A stretch of 64,000 nt of DNA from the NCBI GenBank assembly GCA_018818165.1, contig JAHISP010000062.1:1-64000 (forward strand), in the 5' to 3' direction. Made by a program: the position numbers and the translations under genes. Positions 8,401 through 16,156 of the stretch are shown here, one piece after another. How positions within the stretch are numbered: the stretch's first letter is position 1; every line of letters begins with the position of its first letter. The notes below the pieces were generated by a model. The model did not search any database. It had not been told where the DNA came from and saw only the letters and a list, made by a program, of their open reading frames with translations. Source of the stretch: Bacteroidota bacterium. Lineage in GTDB: Bacteria; Bacteroidota; Ignavibacteria; Ignavibacteriales; Melioribacteraceae.

Positions 8401-9930
8401 AACCAATTCAATTGATTCTTCAGTTCGGCTATAAATAAACTTACTATTAAAAATTTTTAGAATATCGTTGAGTTTTACTAGAATTAAGAAAAGTGATTTA
8501 TTCAGTTTTTTATTTGCTAAAGCAGGTTCTTTGAATTTTGCTGAATAGAGTTTTTCAGCCTGCTTTACGGCAATTTGTGAAGTAACTTCGGCATTAATCG
8601 GCTCAGATTCTATCTCGTTTTTCTTTGCAATTTTAGATAATGCAACTTTTAATAATATTGGACCAAGAAAAATATTAATAGCCACAATTGACGTAATTAA
8701 TGGCTTAAGTTGAGCTCCAAATCCAGGCAGTTTTTGTTCAATTATAATTGCTATACCAAGCATTAATCCACCAATTGAAAGAAAGCCCATCCAACCATAA
8801 TCTCTAATGCTAACATCCTCTTTAGCAATTTGAGCAGCTGTTCTAACTGAAAAATACATTGCAATAGCTCTAACTATAACAACAACTAATCCAATAACAA
8901 TTGTGGATTTAAGTGATGTAATATCAATTGCAGCCCCGGCAACTGTAAAAAATGTAATAAATATTGGAAGTGAAAGTTTCTGTAATGGATGATGAAATTT
9001 TTCTCCAAATTCGGAATAATTCTGTACAACAAAACCAGCTGCTACAAAAACAATTAAAGTTTCAAGATGGAGAACAATTGACACTTGACTTGCCAATACA
9101 ATAAATGCTAATAAAAATAGTAATATTTCTTTTCCAACATATTTTATATAGGCTATTAATATTCCGCCGAAAATGACACCAGTAATTACAGAAAGCAGAA
9201 GTTCGAGCCCAAGCGCAGTAAATATTTCTAGCTTTATTTCTGCTGTAGGATTTAACAATGAAAGTGAGATTGTTAAGCTTAATGCAAGCAGCAAAATTAC
9301 AATTACGTCTTTTACGATGGCTGTACTTAAAATTAAATCAATAAATTTTCCTTTGGCTTTTGCTTCATCTGCAACAACAAGAGTAAGTTCAATTGAAGTG
9401 CCCATTGCTATTACGGAAACTAATAGACCAGCAGCTAAAATTGATTTCCAACCAGCATCTGCTAAAAATGGGATAAAGGGTGAAAGGGCAAAAATAGTAA
9501 CAGGAATTAAAATATAGATTAATAATGTTTTAAAGCCGAGAATAAGAAATATTGATTTAAGCGATTTTTTAATTCCATCTAGTTTTAATTCTAAACCAGC
9601 TGTTAAGGCTATTACGCTTAAAGTTACTGTGTTAATTAAACTCAAATCTTTAATTACTTCCAAACTAAAAACTTTTAAGAATGGAAGTTTTAATAATTCT
9701 GTTGAATATGGACCAAAAATAATGCCTATTAATAAATATCCAATTACTCTTGGTAATTTTAAATAGGATAATATTTCGCCCGTAGTAAATGATGCTAAAA
9801 TTAAAAATCCAAGCACAGCCAGAGTTTTAGGATTAAAAGCTGAAACAGTTGCAAGTTGAATGGACTGAATAAATAAAATTATTCCAAATAAAATACTGAT
9901 AATTACAAAGCGGCGGATAACAGGTATCAT
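5440..9930 (-). CDS. Giant CPA2 cation/proton antiporter fused to a helical region and a C-terminal P-loop ATPase
   Basis: 1496 residues, about three times a normal antiporter. Residues 1-440 are a 12-13-span CPA2 (KefB/NapA-like) exchanger with the family stretches GYLLIGIIFGP and TAGLELKL. From about 450 to 1170 the chain is charged, helical and coiled-coil-like, with no recognised domain and no KefB-type TrkA_N. At about 1182 a Walker A motif (GEPGSGKNT) begins an AAA/STAND-like ATPase with VIILENIGRLF at about 1255 as Walker B; the usual Asp is replaced, leaving a Glu. The last 100 residues look like a winged-helix lid (LSEILVHETF… LAALNILYID). It overlaps the preceding antiporter gene by four bases and sits one base before mscS. 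The frame is continuous with no shift, so the fusion is real in this assembly. Coupling of ATP binding to ion exchange is inference. Confidence 0.85.
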   Translation of the reverse strand: MIPVIRRFVIISILFGIILFIQSIQLATVSAFNPKTLAVLGFLILASFTTGEILSYLKLPRVIGYLLIGIIFGPYSTELLKLPFLKVFSLEVIKDLSLINTVTLSVIALTAGLELKLDGIKKSLKSIFLILGFKTLLIYILIPVTIFALSPFIPFLADAGWKSILAAGLLVSVIAMGTSIELTLVVADEAKAKGKFIDLILSTAIVKDVIVILLLALSLTISLSLLNPTAEIKLEIFTALGLELLLSVITGVIFGGILIAYIKYVGKEILLFLLAFIVLASQVSIVLHLETLIVFVAAGFVVQNYSEFGEKFHHPLQKLSLPIFITFFTVAGAAIDITSLKSTIVIGLVVVIVRAIAMYFSVRTAAQIAKEDVSIRDYGWMGFLSIGGLMLGIAIIIEQKLPGFGAQLKPLITSIVAINIFLGPILLKVALSKIAKKNEIESEPINAEVTSQIAVKQAEKLYSAKFKEPALANKKLNKSLFLILVKLNDILKIFNSKFIYSRTEESIELVVTVSEKYTDNLMLMNSLLKEEKFDSQKLKNKITELKSELSEYYLSLCNERKTTEKNILKLDPLIKDLFNSLVDLTDGLTRTIDLDLEERFILSAPTDNLRDTIYKSIAQFKLFVGKLFNKKYKLQRIVEYKNLAKYFLVGKSTSEIMETVNLVGAERLTTLKKIHTLFTNYFEYLDELITLLSENENEENVKEKYSAKLMELHTAFISEINIYRTEIHNTANEISARLTYALATPFNGLLDVLEIAGTYKFSPKKYKYSKLFNESEAKKDLTSDAIRYWVNFYQGYLGIIEKESYLYKLKFDLTKIVNDSLINISREINGNLRKVCSKLLTEIFDFRILLNSNESNEDLQKTISKLHNKFFISTIKYYTQHLENIKRSKKLNLLLEKLMNEFAEVSSNLPEEIWLLEESDFQFDNRTPEFEKLKAVHLRKITKAILEQKFLREMGEVNELLLNHLNLTIMELKNLYSIVSYHFKSAENELKSNSGNNSQLAMELHISLNDKLEYRIEQLSNQIDQLENNINTKILEKVELTIEDLGKYIAESSLLRTNIYMSKESHKKEVVNVFENKLYQLGQFIRKYKLLTKRSYLKYFHPSVKRLMLKLKFFKPMPSVLMSETIFLNEERIKKLPFLYRKLFDGTTIESDDFFVQSDELEKKILTSIKNFKDGKFSSTVLIGEPGSGKNTLINSIIKKYLSNHNFVRYEFKKTCSSGSNLISILTEILGYSSNLKIEELILTMNDRNNKKVIILENIGRLFFKKISGFEAIKTFSYIVSSTSKNVLWICSIGKHPWTFVNNSFELDRIFFSKIDITALHRNDIRNVILNRHSVTGYNLFFKVDEIRELKNKLIKGASVEEEQKKLSNQFFTRLEEYSEGNIISGMYYWLQSIREVKENTLIIEPLRKIQFALLDKLEDIYLLTLSEILVHETFTDVEHSLLFDVNVEVSREILGYLAALNILYIDQIEFMSNRYFLNKSIYKLIEKELIKRNMI

Positions 9931-11225
9931 TTTGATTCTCCTGTTATTTCACCAACATCTACTAGCAGATTTTTTGCCATTGAATACCCAATTACATTAA
10001 ATAGAATAATGGAAGTTAAAACTGCGCTGACAACTATTGGAGTAAATTCATTGTTGTAAACATTTACATAATCTATTATCATTGCACAAGTAACAATATC
10101 AAGTGACATTAAACCTTTTCCAATGCCAGGCGATAATTTTTCACGAGAATATGCAGAATGATAAGCCACCGAACCAGCAGTTGATTTTGTTATAAATCGT
10201 AATAAAATAAAAGTAAGGGAAACGGCAATAAATATTACTAAACTTGGCGGTACCCAAATAAAGCCTGCCATTACAACAACCAAAATACTCATTGGCTGAA
10301 AAAGCCTTTCGAGTGATTCTTTTATTTTTGAAGCAATTTTAGAAAAATTTGCAAGCATCATTCCTAAAATAAAATTCATATAAAGAGGTGAAAAATTTAG
10401 GAAGTATGCTATTCCACTAGTGAAAATCACAATTCCTAAAATAGCAACAAATAATTTTTTTTCATCGGTCTCCCGTCCAATAAAAATAAAAAACAGAAAA
10501 CCTATTAGGAAAGCAAGCACAATACTTATTACAATCCATTCAATAGCTGATATATCATAAGAGGAATTTGCACCAATATGAATAATTGAAAAAAGCAATC
10601 CATATAAAAATATATTCAAATTGGAATTTATTAGGGAAGACTTAACTAAAGATTCACCAACACGACCAGAAACTTTATTTCTAGTGATAAGTGAACTAAC
10701 AATAAAATTGGAGGAAAAGGCACCAATTACACTTAAAGCAAACGCTGCTGCAATTATATCGTTTAAATTGTTTTCATTACCCCAAAGATAATTTAATGCA
10801 AAAAATGAAATTCCACCAATTATTAAAAACGAAAAGAAAATCTCAAATAGTGCTAAACGCCAATGTTCTGGTTCGGAAGAGCTAATATTTTTAAAGTTGA
10901 AATTTAATCCATAAATAAAGCCAATAAAACCAATAGCTGCGGCAATACCTGGTATTAATTGAGTAATCATTTCGGGTGAAATTAAGGTAGGATAATTATA
11001 ACCAAAAAAATCTTTGAACCACCTTGAAAATGCAGGGCTTATTAAAATTCCTAAAAAAATATATTCAATTCCAGATGGCACATAATATTTTGACTGAATT
11101 TTGTTGAAAATAAAATGGGTACTTATATAACCCAAGATTAGTACAACAATTAAAACTATTAAAGATTCCATGAAAAAACTATTACCTAAAATAATAATTG
11201 TCAAATATACTTTAAAAATCATCAA
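9927..11225 (-). CDS. CPA2-family cation/proton antiporter-like membrane protein
   Basis: 432 residues, almost entirely hydrophobic, with about 12 predicted spans in the Na+/H+ exchanger arrangement (YIFLGILISPAF in the first core repeat, FILGMMLANFSKIASKI and GKGLMSLDIVTCAMIIDY later). It is the first gene of the ion operon and overlaps the giant antiporter gene by ATGA, indicating translational coupling, so the two may form a heteromeric exchanger. An internal Met (MESLIVLI, codon at 11171) with AGGTAA upstream is an alternative start that would remove 18 residues. Substrate cannot be read from sequence; Na+, K+ or H+ exchange is the family norm. It is divergent from typical NhaA and NapA, so the subfamily is left open. 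Confidence 0.82.
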   Translation of the reverse strand: MMIFKVYLTIIILGNSFFMESLIVLIVVLILGYISTHFIFNKIQSKYYVPSGIEYIFLGILISPAFSRWFKDFFGYNYPTLISPEMITQLIPGIAAAIGFIGFIYGLNFNFKNISSSEPEHWRLALFEIFFSFLIIGGISFFALNYLWGNENNLNDIIAAAFALSVIGAFSSNFIVSSLITRNKVSGRVGESLVKSSLINSNLNIFLYGLLFSIIHIGANSSYDISAIEWIVISIVLAFLIGFLFFIFIGRETDEKKLFVAILGIVIFTSGIAYFLNFSPLYMNFILGMMLANFSKIASKIKESLERLFQPMSILVVVMAGFIWVPPSLVIFIAVSLTFILLRFITKSTAGSVAYHSAYSREKLSPGIGKGLMSLDIVTCAMIIDYVNVYNNEFTPIVVSAVLTSIILFNVIGYSMAKNLLVDVGEITGESK

Positions 11226-11324
11226 AATTGGAAGAAAAGTAAAATTATTTGAAAGTTGAAATTGTTCTTCAACTTAATTTAATTGTTAATGTTTAGAATT
11301 TAATGGGGTAGTAACTTGTTTTAT

Positions 11325-11352
11325 AAACATGGTGCCAGTTGGCACCATGTTT
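11325..11352 (-). terminator. Strong hairpin downstream of susCD
   Basis: AAACATGGTGCCA and TGGCACCATGTTT form a perfect 13-bp stem with a two-base loop, 17 bases past the susD stop on the minus strand. On that strand it is followed by an ATAAAAC stretch rather than a clean T-run. It lies between the susCD unit and the ion operon, so it probably ends susCD transcription. Confidence 0.65.
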
Positions 11353-11368
11353 AATAAGTAATAATTAC

Positions 11369-12622
11369 TTAAGGATTTGAAGGTGTACTTGGATTAGATT
11401 CTCTTTCAACTTGTGGATATGGAAGCCAAGCTACTTTAGCTAAACTTATTTTACCAAATCTTCTTAAATCTTCAAGACTAACACCAGTTGCATATAATTC
11501 ATATTGACGTTGTTTTAAAATTTCTTGAAGAACTGCACTTTGATCGTTGCTATTAAAATTAGCTAAACCAGCTGCTGACCGAATTATATTTATTTGAGTT
11601 GCAGCATTAGATAAGTCATTAGTTCTTGCATAAGCTTCAGCTTTAATCAAGGTCATTTCTCCATATCGAAAAAGTTCAAATGAGGAGAGTTGATTTTTCC
11701 ATAATAACACATCATAAAGTTTGTTCTCATCAGGGTTAGTCCAAGTTAAACCACTATTGTAACTGGTAGTATCAAAAAGAGCTTCAACACGGGTATCACC
11801 ACTTTCTGCATTATCTCTCCAATTTGCAGTAGCTCCAAACATATGTCTTGTATGGAAATTATCTGTCATTGGATTTAAGTTAATTGCACTATATACAAAA
11901 ACTGAAGTAGCACCAGCATCAACACTATTTGCAAAAGTAATTGCCGCAGAATAATCTTCTTTCATTAGTGATAATCTTGCTTGGAATACTTTAATTGTGT
12001 TTAACAAATCGAAACCATCTCCAAGAATATCATTTGTAAATTCATCAGATACATTTGCAGCTGGTGTTGCAGCTTCAGAAAGTAAAGTTAAGCAATAATT
12101 AATTGCTTCTGTTTTGCTAACAAATGATGGAGTATTTGAATTATAAGTCTCAACTGGTAATTGTTGGAAACCACATTGAAGCAATGTAGTAAACTCAATT
12201 ACTTTTGCTGTTTTTGCTAATGCCACCATTCCATTTTTTGTGCCATCGCTAAATTGTACAGCATCAATATTGTGAAGAATATCATTTGCAGACTTAATAG
12301 CTTGATAAGAATGTGACCAAAGCAATCTTACAGAAGCATTATCTTCAATGATCATTTGATCTTGAAATTCACGATCGTTTGCCATAGAATTGCTATTTGC
12401 ACTAAATTCTCCAGCAAGTAAGCCTGGAATTAAAACTTGATCATCAACACCAATTGCCATTCTTCCTTGCATTCCAATTGCAACAGCTTTTAATCCTTGA
12501 GCCGTTGAAAGCACATCGGCTTCCGTTGGAGTGTTAGGGTTTGATATGTTTAAATCGCAACTAGTAACAATACTTGCAATTATTACAATTAAGAAAAATG
12601 TGCTTATATTAAATTTTTTCAT
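11369..12622 (-). CDS. SusD/RagB-family outer-membrane nutrient-binding lipoprotein
   Basis: 417 residues from the chosen Met (MKKFNISTFFLIVIIASIVTSC). A Met seven codons upstream also opens the frame, but AGAGAGGAAAA sits just before the inner ATG and only that start gives a proper lipoprotein signal; Cys of VTSC is the lipidation site. The rest shows SusD features: an early NPNTPTEADV segment, helical TPR-like stretches and the carboxy-terminal ILKQRQYELYATGVSLEDLRRFGK motif of the RagB/SusD family. It caps the SusC barrel encoded just upstream and delivers oligomers to it. Ligand is unknown; no glycosidase is adjacent, and a GH13 amylase lies 45 kb away. Confidence 0.93.
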   Translation of the reverse strand: MKKFNISTFFLIVIIASIVTSCDLNISNPNTPTEADVLSTAQGLKAVAIGMQGRMAIGVDDQVLIPGLLAGEFSANSNSMANDREFQDQMIIEDNASVRLLWSHSYQAIKSANDILHNIDAVQFSDGTKNGMVALAKTAKVIEFTTLLQCGFQQLPVETYNSNTPSFVSKTEAINYCLTLLSEAATPAANVSDEFTNDILGDGFDLLNTIKVFQARLSLMKEDYSAAITFANSVDAGATSVFVYSAINLNPMTDNFHTRHMFGATANWRDNAESGDTRVEALFDTTSYNSGLTWTNPDENKLYDVLLWKNQLSSFELFRYGEMTLIKAEAYARTNDLSNAATQINIIRSAAGLANFNSNDQSAVLQEILKQRQYELYATGVSLEDLRRFGKISLAKVAWLPYPQVERESNPSTPSNP

Positions 12623-12642
12623 AATGTTTTTCCTCTCTCTCA

Positions 12643-15531
12643 TTAAAAGTTTAACTGAATACTAAAATTATAGCTTGCTGGAATTGGAACAGTTGCAAAG
12701 TCAAATCCACGAACTAGTGTACTTTGTGCTGCAACATTTATTTCAGGATCCATTCCAGAATATCCCGTAATTGTTAGCAAGTTTCTTCCGGAAAGAGTTA
12801 AGTTTACGCTCTCTAAGCCTAAATCACTTATAAAATTATTTCTTAATTTATAATTGACACTCAGATTTCTTAGCTTCACAAAACTACCATCTTCTATATA
12901 GTTTGAGTAATTACTTCTTTTAATGTTATAATAACCAACTGGAACTTCGCCTTTAATTTCTTTGTCATATTCTGTACCAATTGCAAAGGCAGGTGTTTGT
13001 AACATTCTTTCAGTAAAGTTAAATACGTCTTGTCCAATCATAGCATCAAACTGGATATTAACACTTAGGTTTGAACCAATTTGGAAATCATTAGTAAGTG
13101 ACATTACAAAATCTGGATTTGGATCGCCAATAATTGATTTTGTAGCACTTTTAATTGGCAATCCAGTTGTTGGATTAATGCCGTCTTCAGTATAACCATA
13201 AAAATATCCTGGAACTTCACCTTCACCAACCCAAACAATACCCCAACTATCTGGCAATGCAAATTCACCACCGTCACTTAAACTTTCAATAAGTGGAGTA
13301 TTTTTTGAGAATGTTAAAGTTGTTGTCCAAGAAAAATTTTCGTCTCTTATGTTTAAAGAACGAACTAACAATTCAATACCTTTATTAGAAAGTACACCAA
13401 CATTTGCTAACTGTTCGGTATAACCAGTAGAAAGAGCAACATTTTTAGGAAGTATTAAATCGGTTGTTTTACTGTTGTAATAAGTTACTTCAATACCAAT
13501 TCGATCATCAAGTACAGAAAAATCAGTACCAATTTCAAATTCTTCTTGACGTTCAGGTTTCAAATTAGGGTTTCCACTTCTTAAAGCATTTACTAGACCA
13601 GCACCACCTGAATACTCTCTAAATATGTAATTATTAAATTGGCTATAACTATCAACAGGTTGACCGCCTGAAAAACCATAAGCAGCACGCAATTTAATAT
13701 TATCGTTATAATGGTATGTTGTGCTAAATTTAGGAAATAGCTGCCATCTCACATCCTTACCAAAAGTTGATGAGCCATCTAATCTTAATGAACCAGTTAA
13801 AAATAATTTGTCTAAATAACTAGCTGTTTCCTGAAGGTAGTAACCCAGTGTTTTTCGCTCATTTATATATTCACTAGAAAATTGAGTTTCACCTTGAACA
13901 ATATCTACTAGCATTGTCAAATTTTTTGCTGTTGCTGTAACAATATCTGATTGATCATATTGGAAATTTATTCCGCCTGTAGTAACTGATTTTATATCTT
14001 TAGTAAAATTATGTGTATAAGATGCATCAGCATCTATATTCATAAGTTTAGATGTTTTTGATGCAGATGCAGAATAACCGTCTATTCGTGAAGGAGCAGA
14101 AGAATTACGTGGAGTAAATTCTTTTGCTAATTGTGTATATGTATCATAACCTATATTAAAATTCATTACAAAATTATCAATTGGAGTAAACGAAAGTTTT
14201 GCTCCACTAATAAGACGATCAATTTCTTGAGGGGCTTTCCAATTGTTAATAACATCCAAAGGGTTTGCTGTATAACCATTAGATGGATAAATGCCTGTTT
14301 CTGAATCTTTATTATAATCTTTAGTGTTGGGTCCAAAAATTATATTTGTAAATACACCATAGAATCCTACTAATCCACCATTTGGGACAAGATTTGAATA
14401 TGAGTGTATGTAATTTGAATTTACTGACAAATACAAATATTTGTTGATATATTGGTCCAAATTAAGACGGAAACTTTGCTTTGAGTAATCAGTTCCTCTC
14501 ATAACACCATCTTGTGTAAGTTGAGAAGTTGAAAAATAATAACGCGTTTTATCATTCCCACCAGCTATTGAAAGTGATGTACTATTTGACCATCCTTTTC
14601 TATAAATTTGGTCATGCCAGTCATATCGTTCAACAGGAGTTAAACTATTTTGGTCAAAATAAGTCCAGCCATTAGCTCCAGTAACAGTTGTATTTCCCTT
14701 ATATGGATAATCTGAAACGTCTAACTTACTATTAAGAACATCTACGCCAATTGATTGTTTCAACTGAATTTCTAGTTTCCCAGCTTTACCTTTTTTTGTG
14801 AAAATTTGAACTACACCATCATTTGCTCTTGAGCCATAAAGAGCTGCTGCTGCAGCACCTTTAATTACTTCAATTTTTTCAATATCATTTGGGTCCAAAT
14901 CAGCTATTCTGTTTGATCTATAACCACCAAGATCAATAAGCTGGTCTGAACTATTATCGATAACAACACCATCAATAATATAGAGAGGTTCTGCACTTCT
15001 TGAAATAGAAGATGTTCCTCTAAGTCTAACAGATGTTCCGCCTCCAGGTGTTCCAGAATTTACTTGAACCATGGCTCCAGCAACTTGCCCAGAAAGCGCA
15101 GCATCAAGTTGTGGCCCCTTGTTTTGAAGCTCATCACCTGAAATAATTCCAATACTGTTTCCCAAGTTCTTTTTTTGTTGCGGATCAGCTGTTCCAGTTA
15201 CAACAAGAGCTTCCATTTCAAGAATATCATAATTAAGTTGAAAATTTACTTGTACTGTACCGTCTTGCACTGAGACTGTTTTTTTTGAACTTTTATAACC
15301 AATATAACGGGCTTCAAGAACAATATCCCCGTCTTGTTTTGGTATTTTTAAGGAATATAATCCATCAAGATCAGTGGATGTTCCAATATTAGTATTTACT
15401 ATTAAAATATTTGCTCCAGGAAGCCCAATTCCCTTTTCATCAACTACTTTTCCAGCCAAATTAAGCTGGGCAAAAGTAATTGAAGAGCAAATGAGTAATA
15501 CTAAATTAATAATTAGTGCTTTTTTGATCAT
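12643..15531 (-). CDS. SusC/RagA-family TonB-dependent outer-membrane transporter
   Basis: 962 residues with signal peptide (ends SITFAQ) and AAGGAG before the ATG. Order: carboxypeptidase-regulatory-like domain at about 22-110 (GKVVDEKGIGLPGANILI), a plug domain with the SusC signatures LSGQVAGAMVQVNSGTPGGG, SVRLRGTSSI and PLYIIDGVVIDN at about 145-240, IEVIKGAAAAALYGSRANDGVV, then a 22-strand-type beta-barrel to the terminal aromatic residue (SIQLNF). It imports SusD-bound ligand across the outer membrane using TonB energy. susD follows directly. The 620-base region upstream is the presumed promoter region. No anti-sigma or ECF sigma gene is adjacent, unlike many SusCD loci. Confidence 0.95.
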   Translation of the reverse strand: MIKKALIINLVLLICSSITFAQLNLAGKVVDEKGIGLPGANILIVNTNIGTSTDLDGLYSLKIPKQDGDIVLEARYIGYKSSKKTVSVQDGTVQVNFQLNYDILEMEALVVTGTADPQQKKNLGNSIGIISGDELQNKGPQLDAALSGQVAGAMVQVNSGTPGGGTSVRLRGTSSISRSAEPLYIIDGVVIDNSSDQLIDLGGYRSNRIADLDPNDIEKIEVIKGAAAAALYGSRANDGVVQIFTKKGKAGKLEIQLKQSIGVDVLNSKLDVSDYPYKGNTTVTGANGWTYFDQNSLTPVERYDWHDQIYRKGWSNSTSLSIAGGNDKTRYYFSTSQLTQDGVMRGTDYSKQSFRLNLDQYINKYLYLSVNSNYIHSYSNLVPNGGLVGFYGVFTNIIFGPNTKDYNKDSETGIYPSNGYTANPLDVINNWKAPQEIDRLISGAKLSFTPIDNFVMNFNIGYDTYTQLAKEFTPRNSSAPSRIDGYSASASKTSKLMNIDADASYTHNFTKDIKSVTTGGINFQYDQSDIVTATAKNLTMLVDIVQGETQFSSEYINERKTLGYYLQETASYLDKLFLTGSLRLDGSSTFGKDVRWQLFPKFSTTYHYNDNIKLRAAYGFSGGQPVDSYSQFNNYIFREYSGGAGLVNALRSGNPNLKPERQEEFEIGTDFSVLDDRIGIEVTYYNSKTTDLILPKNVALSTGYTEQLANVGVLSNKGIELLVRSLNIRDENFSWTTTLTFSKNTPLIESLSDGGEFALPDSWGIVWVGEGEVPGYFYGYTEDGINPTTGLPIKSATKSIIGDPNPDFVMSLTNDFQIGSNLSVNIQFDAMIGQDVFNFTERMLQTPAFAIGTEYDKEIKGEVPVGYYNIKRSNYSNYIEDGSFVKLRNLSVNYKLRNNFISDLGLESVNLTLSGRNLLTITGYSGMDPEINVAAQSTLVRGFDFATVPIPASYNFSIQLNF

Positions 15532-16156
15532 GTTTTAACTCTCCTTTTTGTTGTTATATGTTTAATTAATTGTATATTTTATAATATATTTGGTGTGAAG
15601 AAATTGTGAGGAAATAATTTTCGATAATTAAAAGGGTAATAGTAAACTTGCAAATCATATACCTTGTAAAATATTTAGAAATTAAATAATGAAATATTTA
15701 TAAAAAATAATATAATAATATTTAATTAAATAAGTTAACTAAAATTAAAACTTATTGCTATAATTTATAAGGTAAAATATTTATGTAGTTTTCACAAAAT
15801 TTTGCTGTTATGGATTAATAATAAGACAAGTTCCGCTATTAAATACATAAACTAAAATTACATTTTGGCAAGAGTTAAAAAAATCTTTCCTGTTTTTTGT
15901 TGCGAACACATGACAAATATCAACAATAGTCTTTGTGAGGAGTTTATAAAAAAAAATACGAGTTAGTTTCAATTGATATTTCCCACTTTATTAATTAGTG
16001 CAATCATATCAATCAAATTTACTTCTATTGGTTTGGGAATAAGTTTACTGAATAACACGCTTATTTGGCTTGTAATTAAACTCAATGAATTACCAATTTT
16101 TTAATGTACTTTTTCAGTTTATAAACTGATTGAAATTTCTTTTTTCTTTTCTAGCT
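15532..16156. other. Gene-free AT-rich spacer between susC and the CotH gene
   Basis: 625 bases with no supported intact gene. The part next to susC should carry its promoter, but no confident -35/-10 pair was found. Near 15969-16105 the minus strand encodes a short open stretch (SKLIPKPIEVNLIDMIALIN, then stop) that resembles the K-P-I end of a response-regulator receiver domain; it has no start or upstream body, so at most it is a decayed remnant. The middle is runs of A and T. Confidence 0.5.

Noticed and set aside
9173-9517. Plus-strand open frame of 114 codons
   Set aside because: It is antisense to the membrane part of the giant antiporter and only reflects the complement of hydrophobic codons.
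15969-16105. Short frame as a response-regulator gene
   Set aside because: Only the last 35 residues resemble a receiver domain, with no start, Asp site or upstream body.
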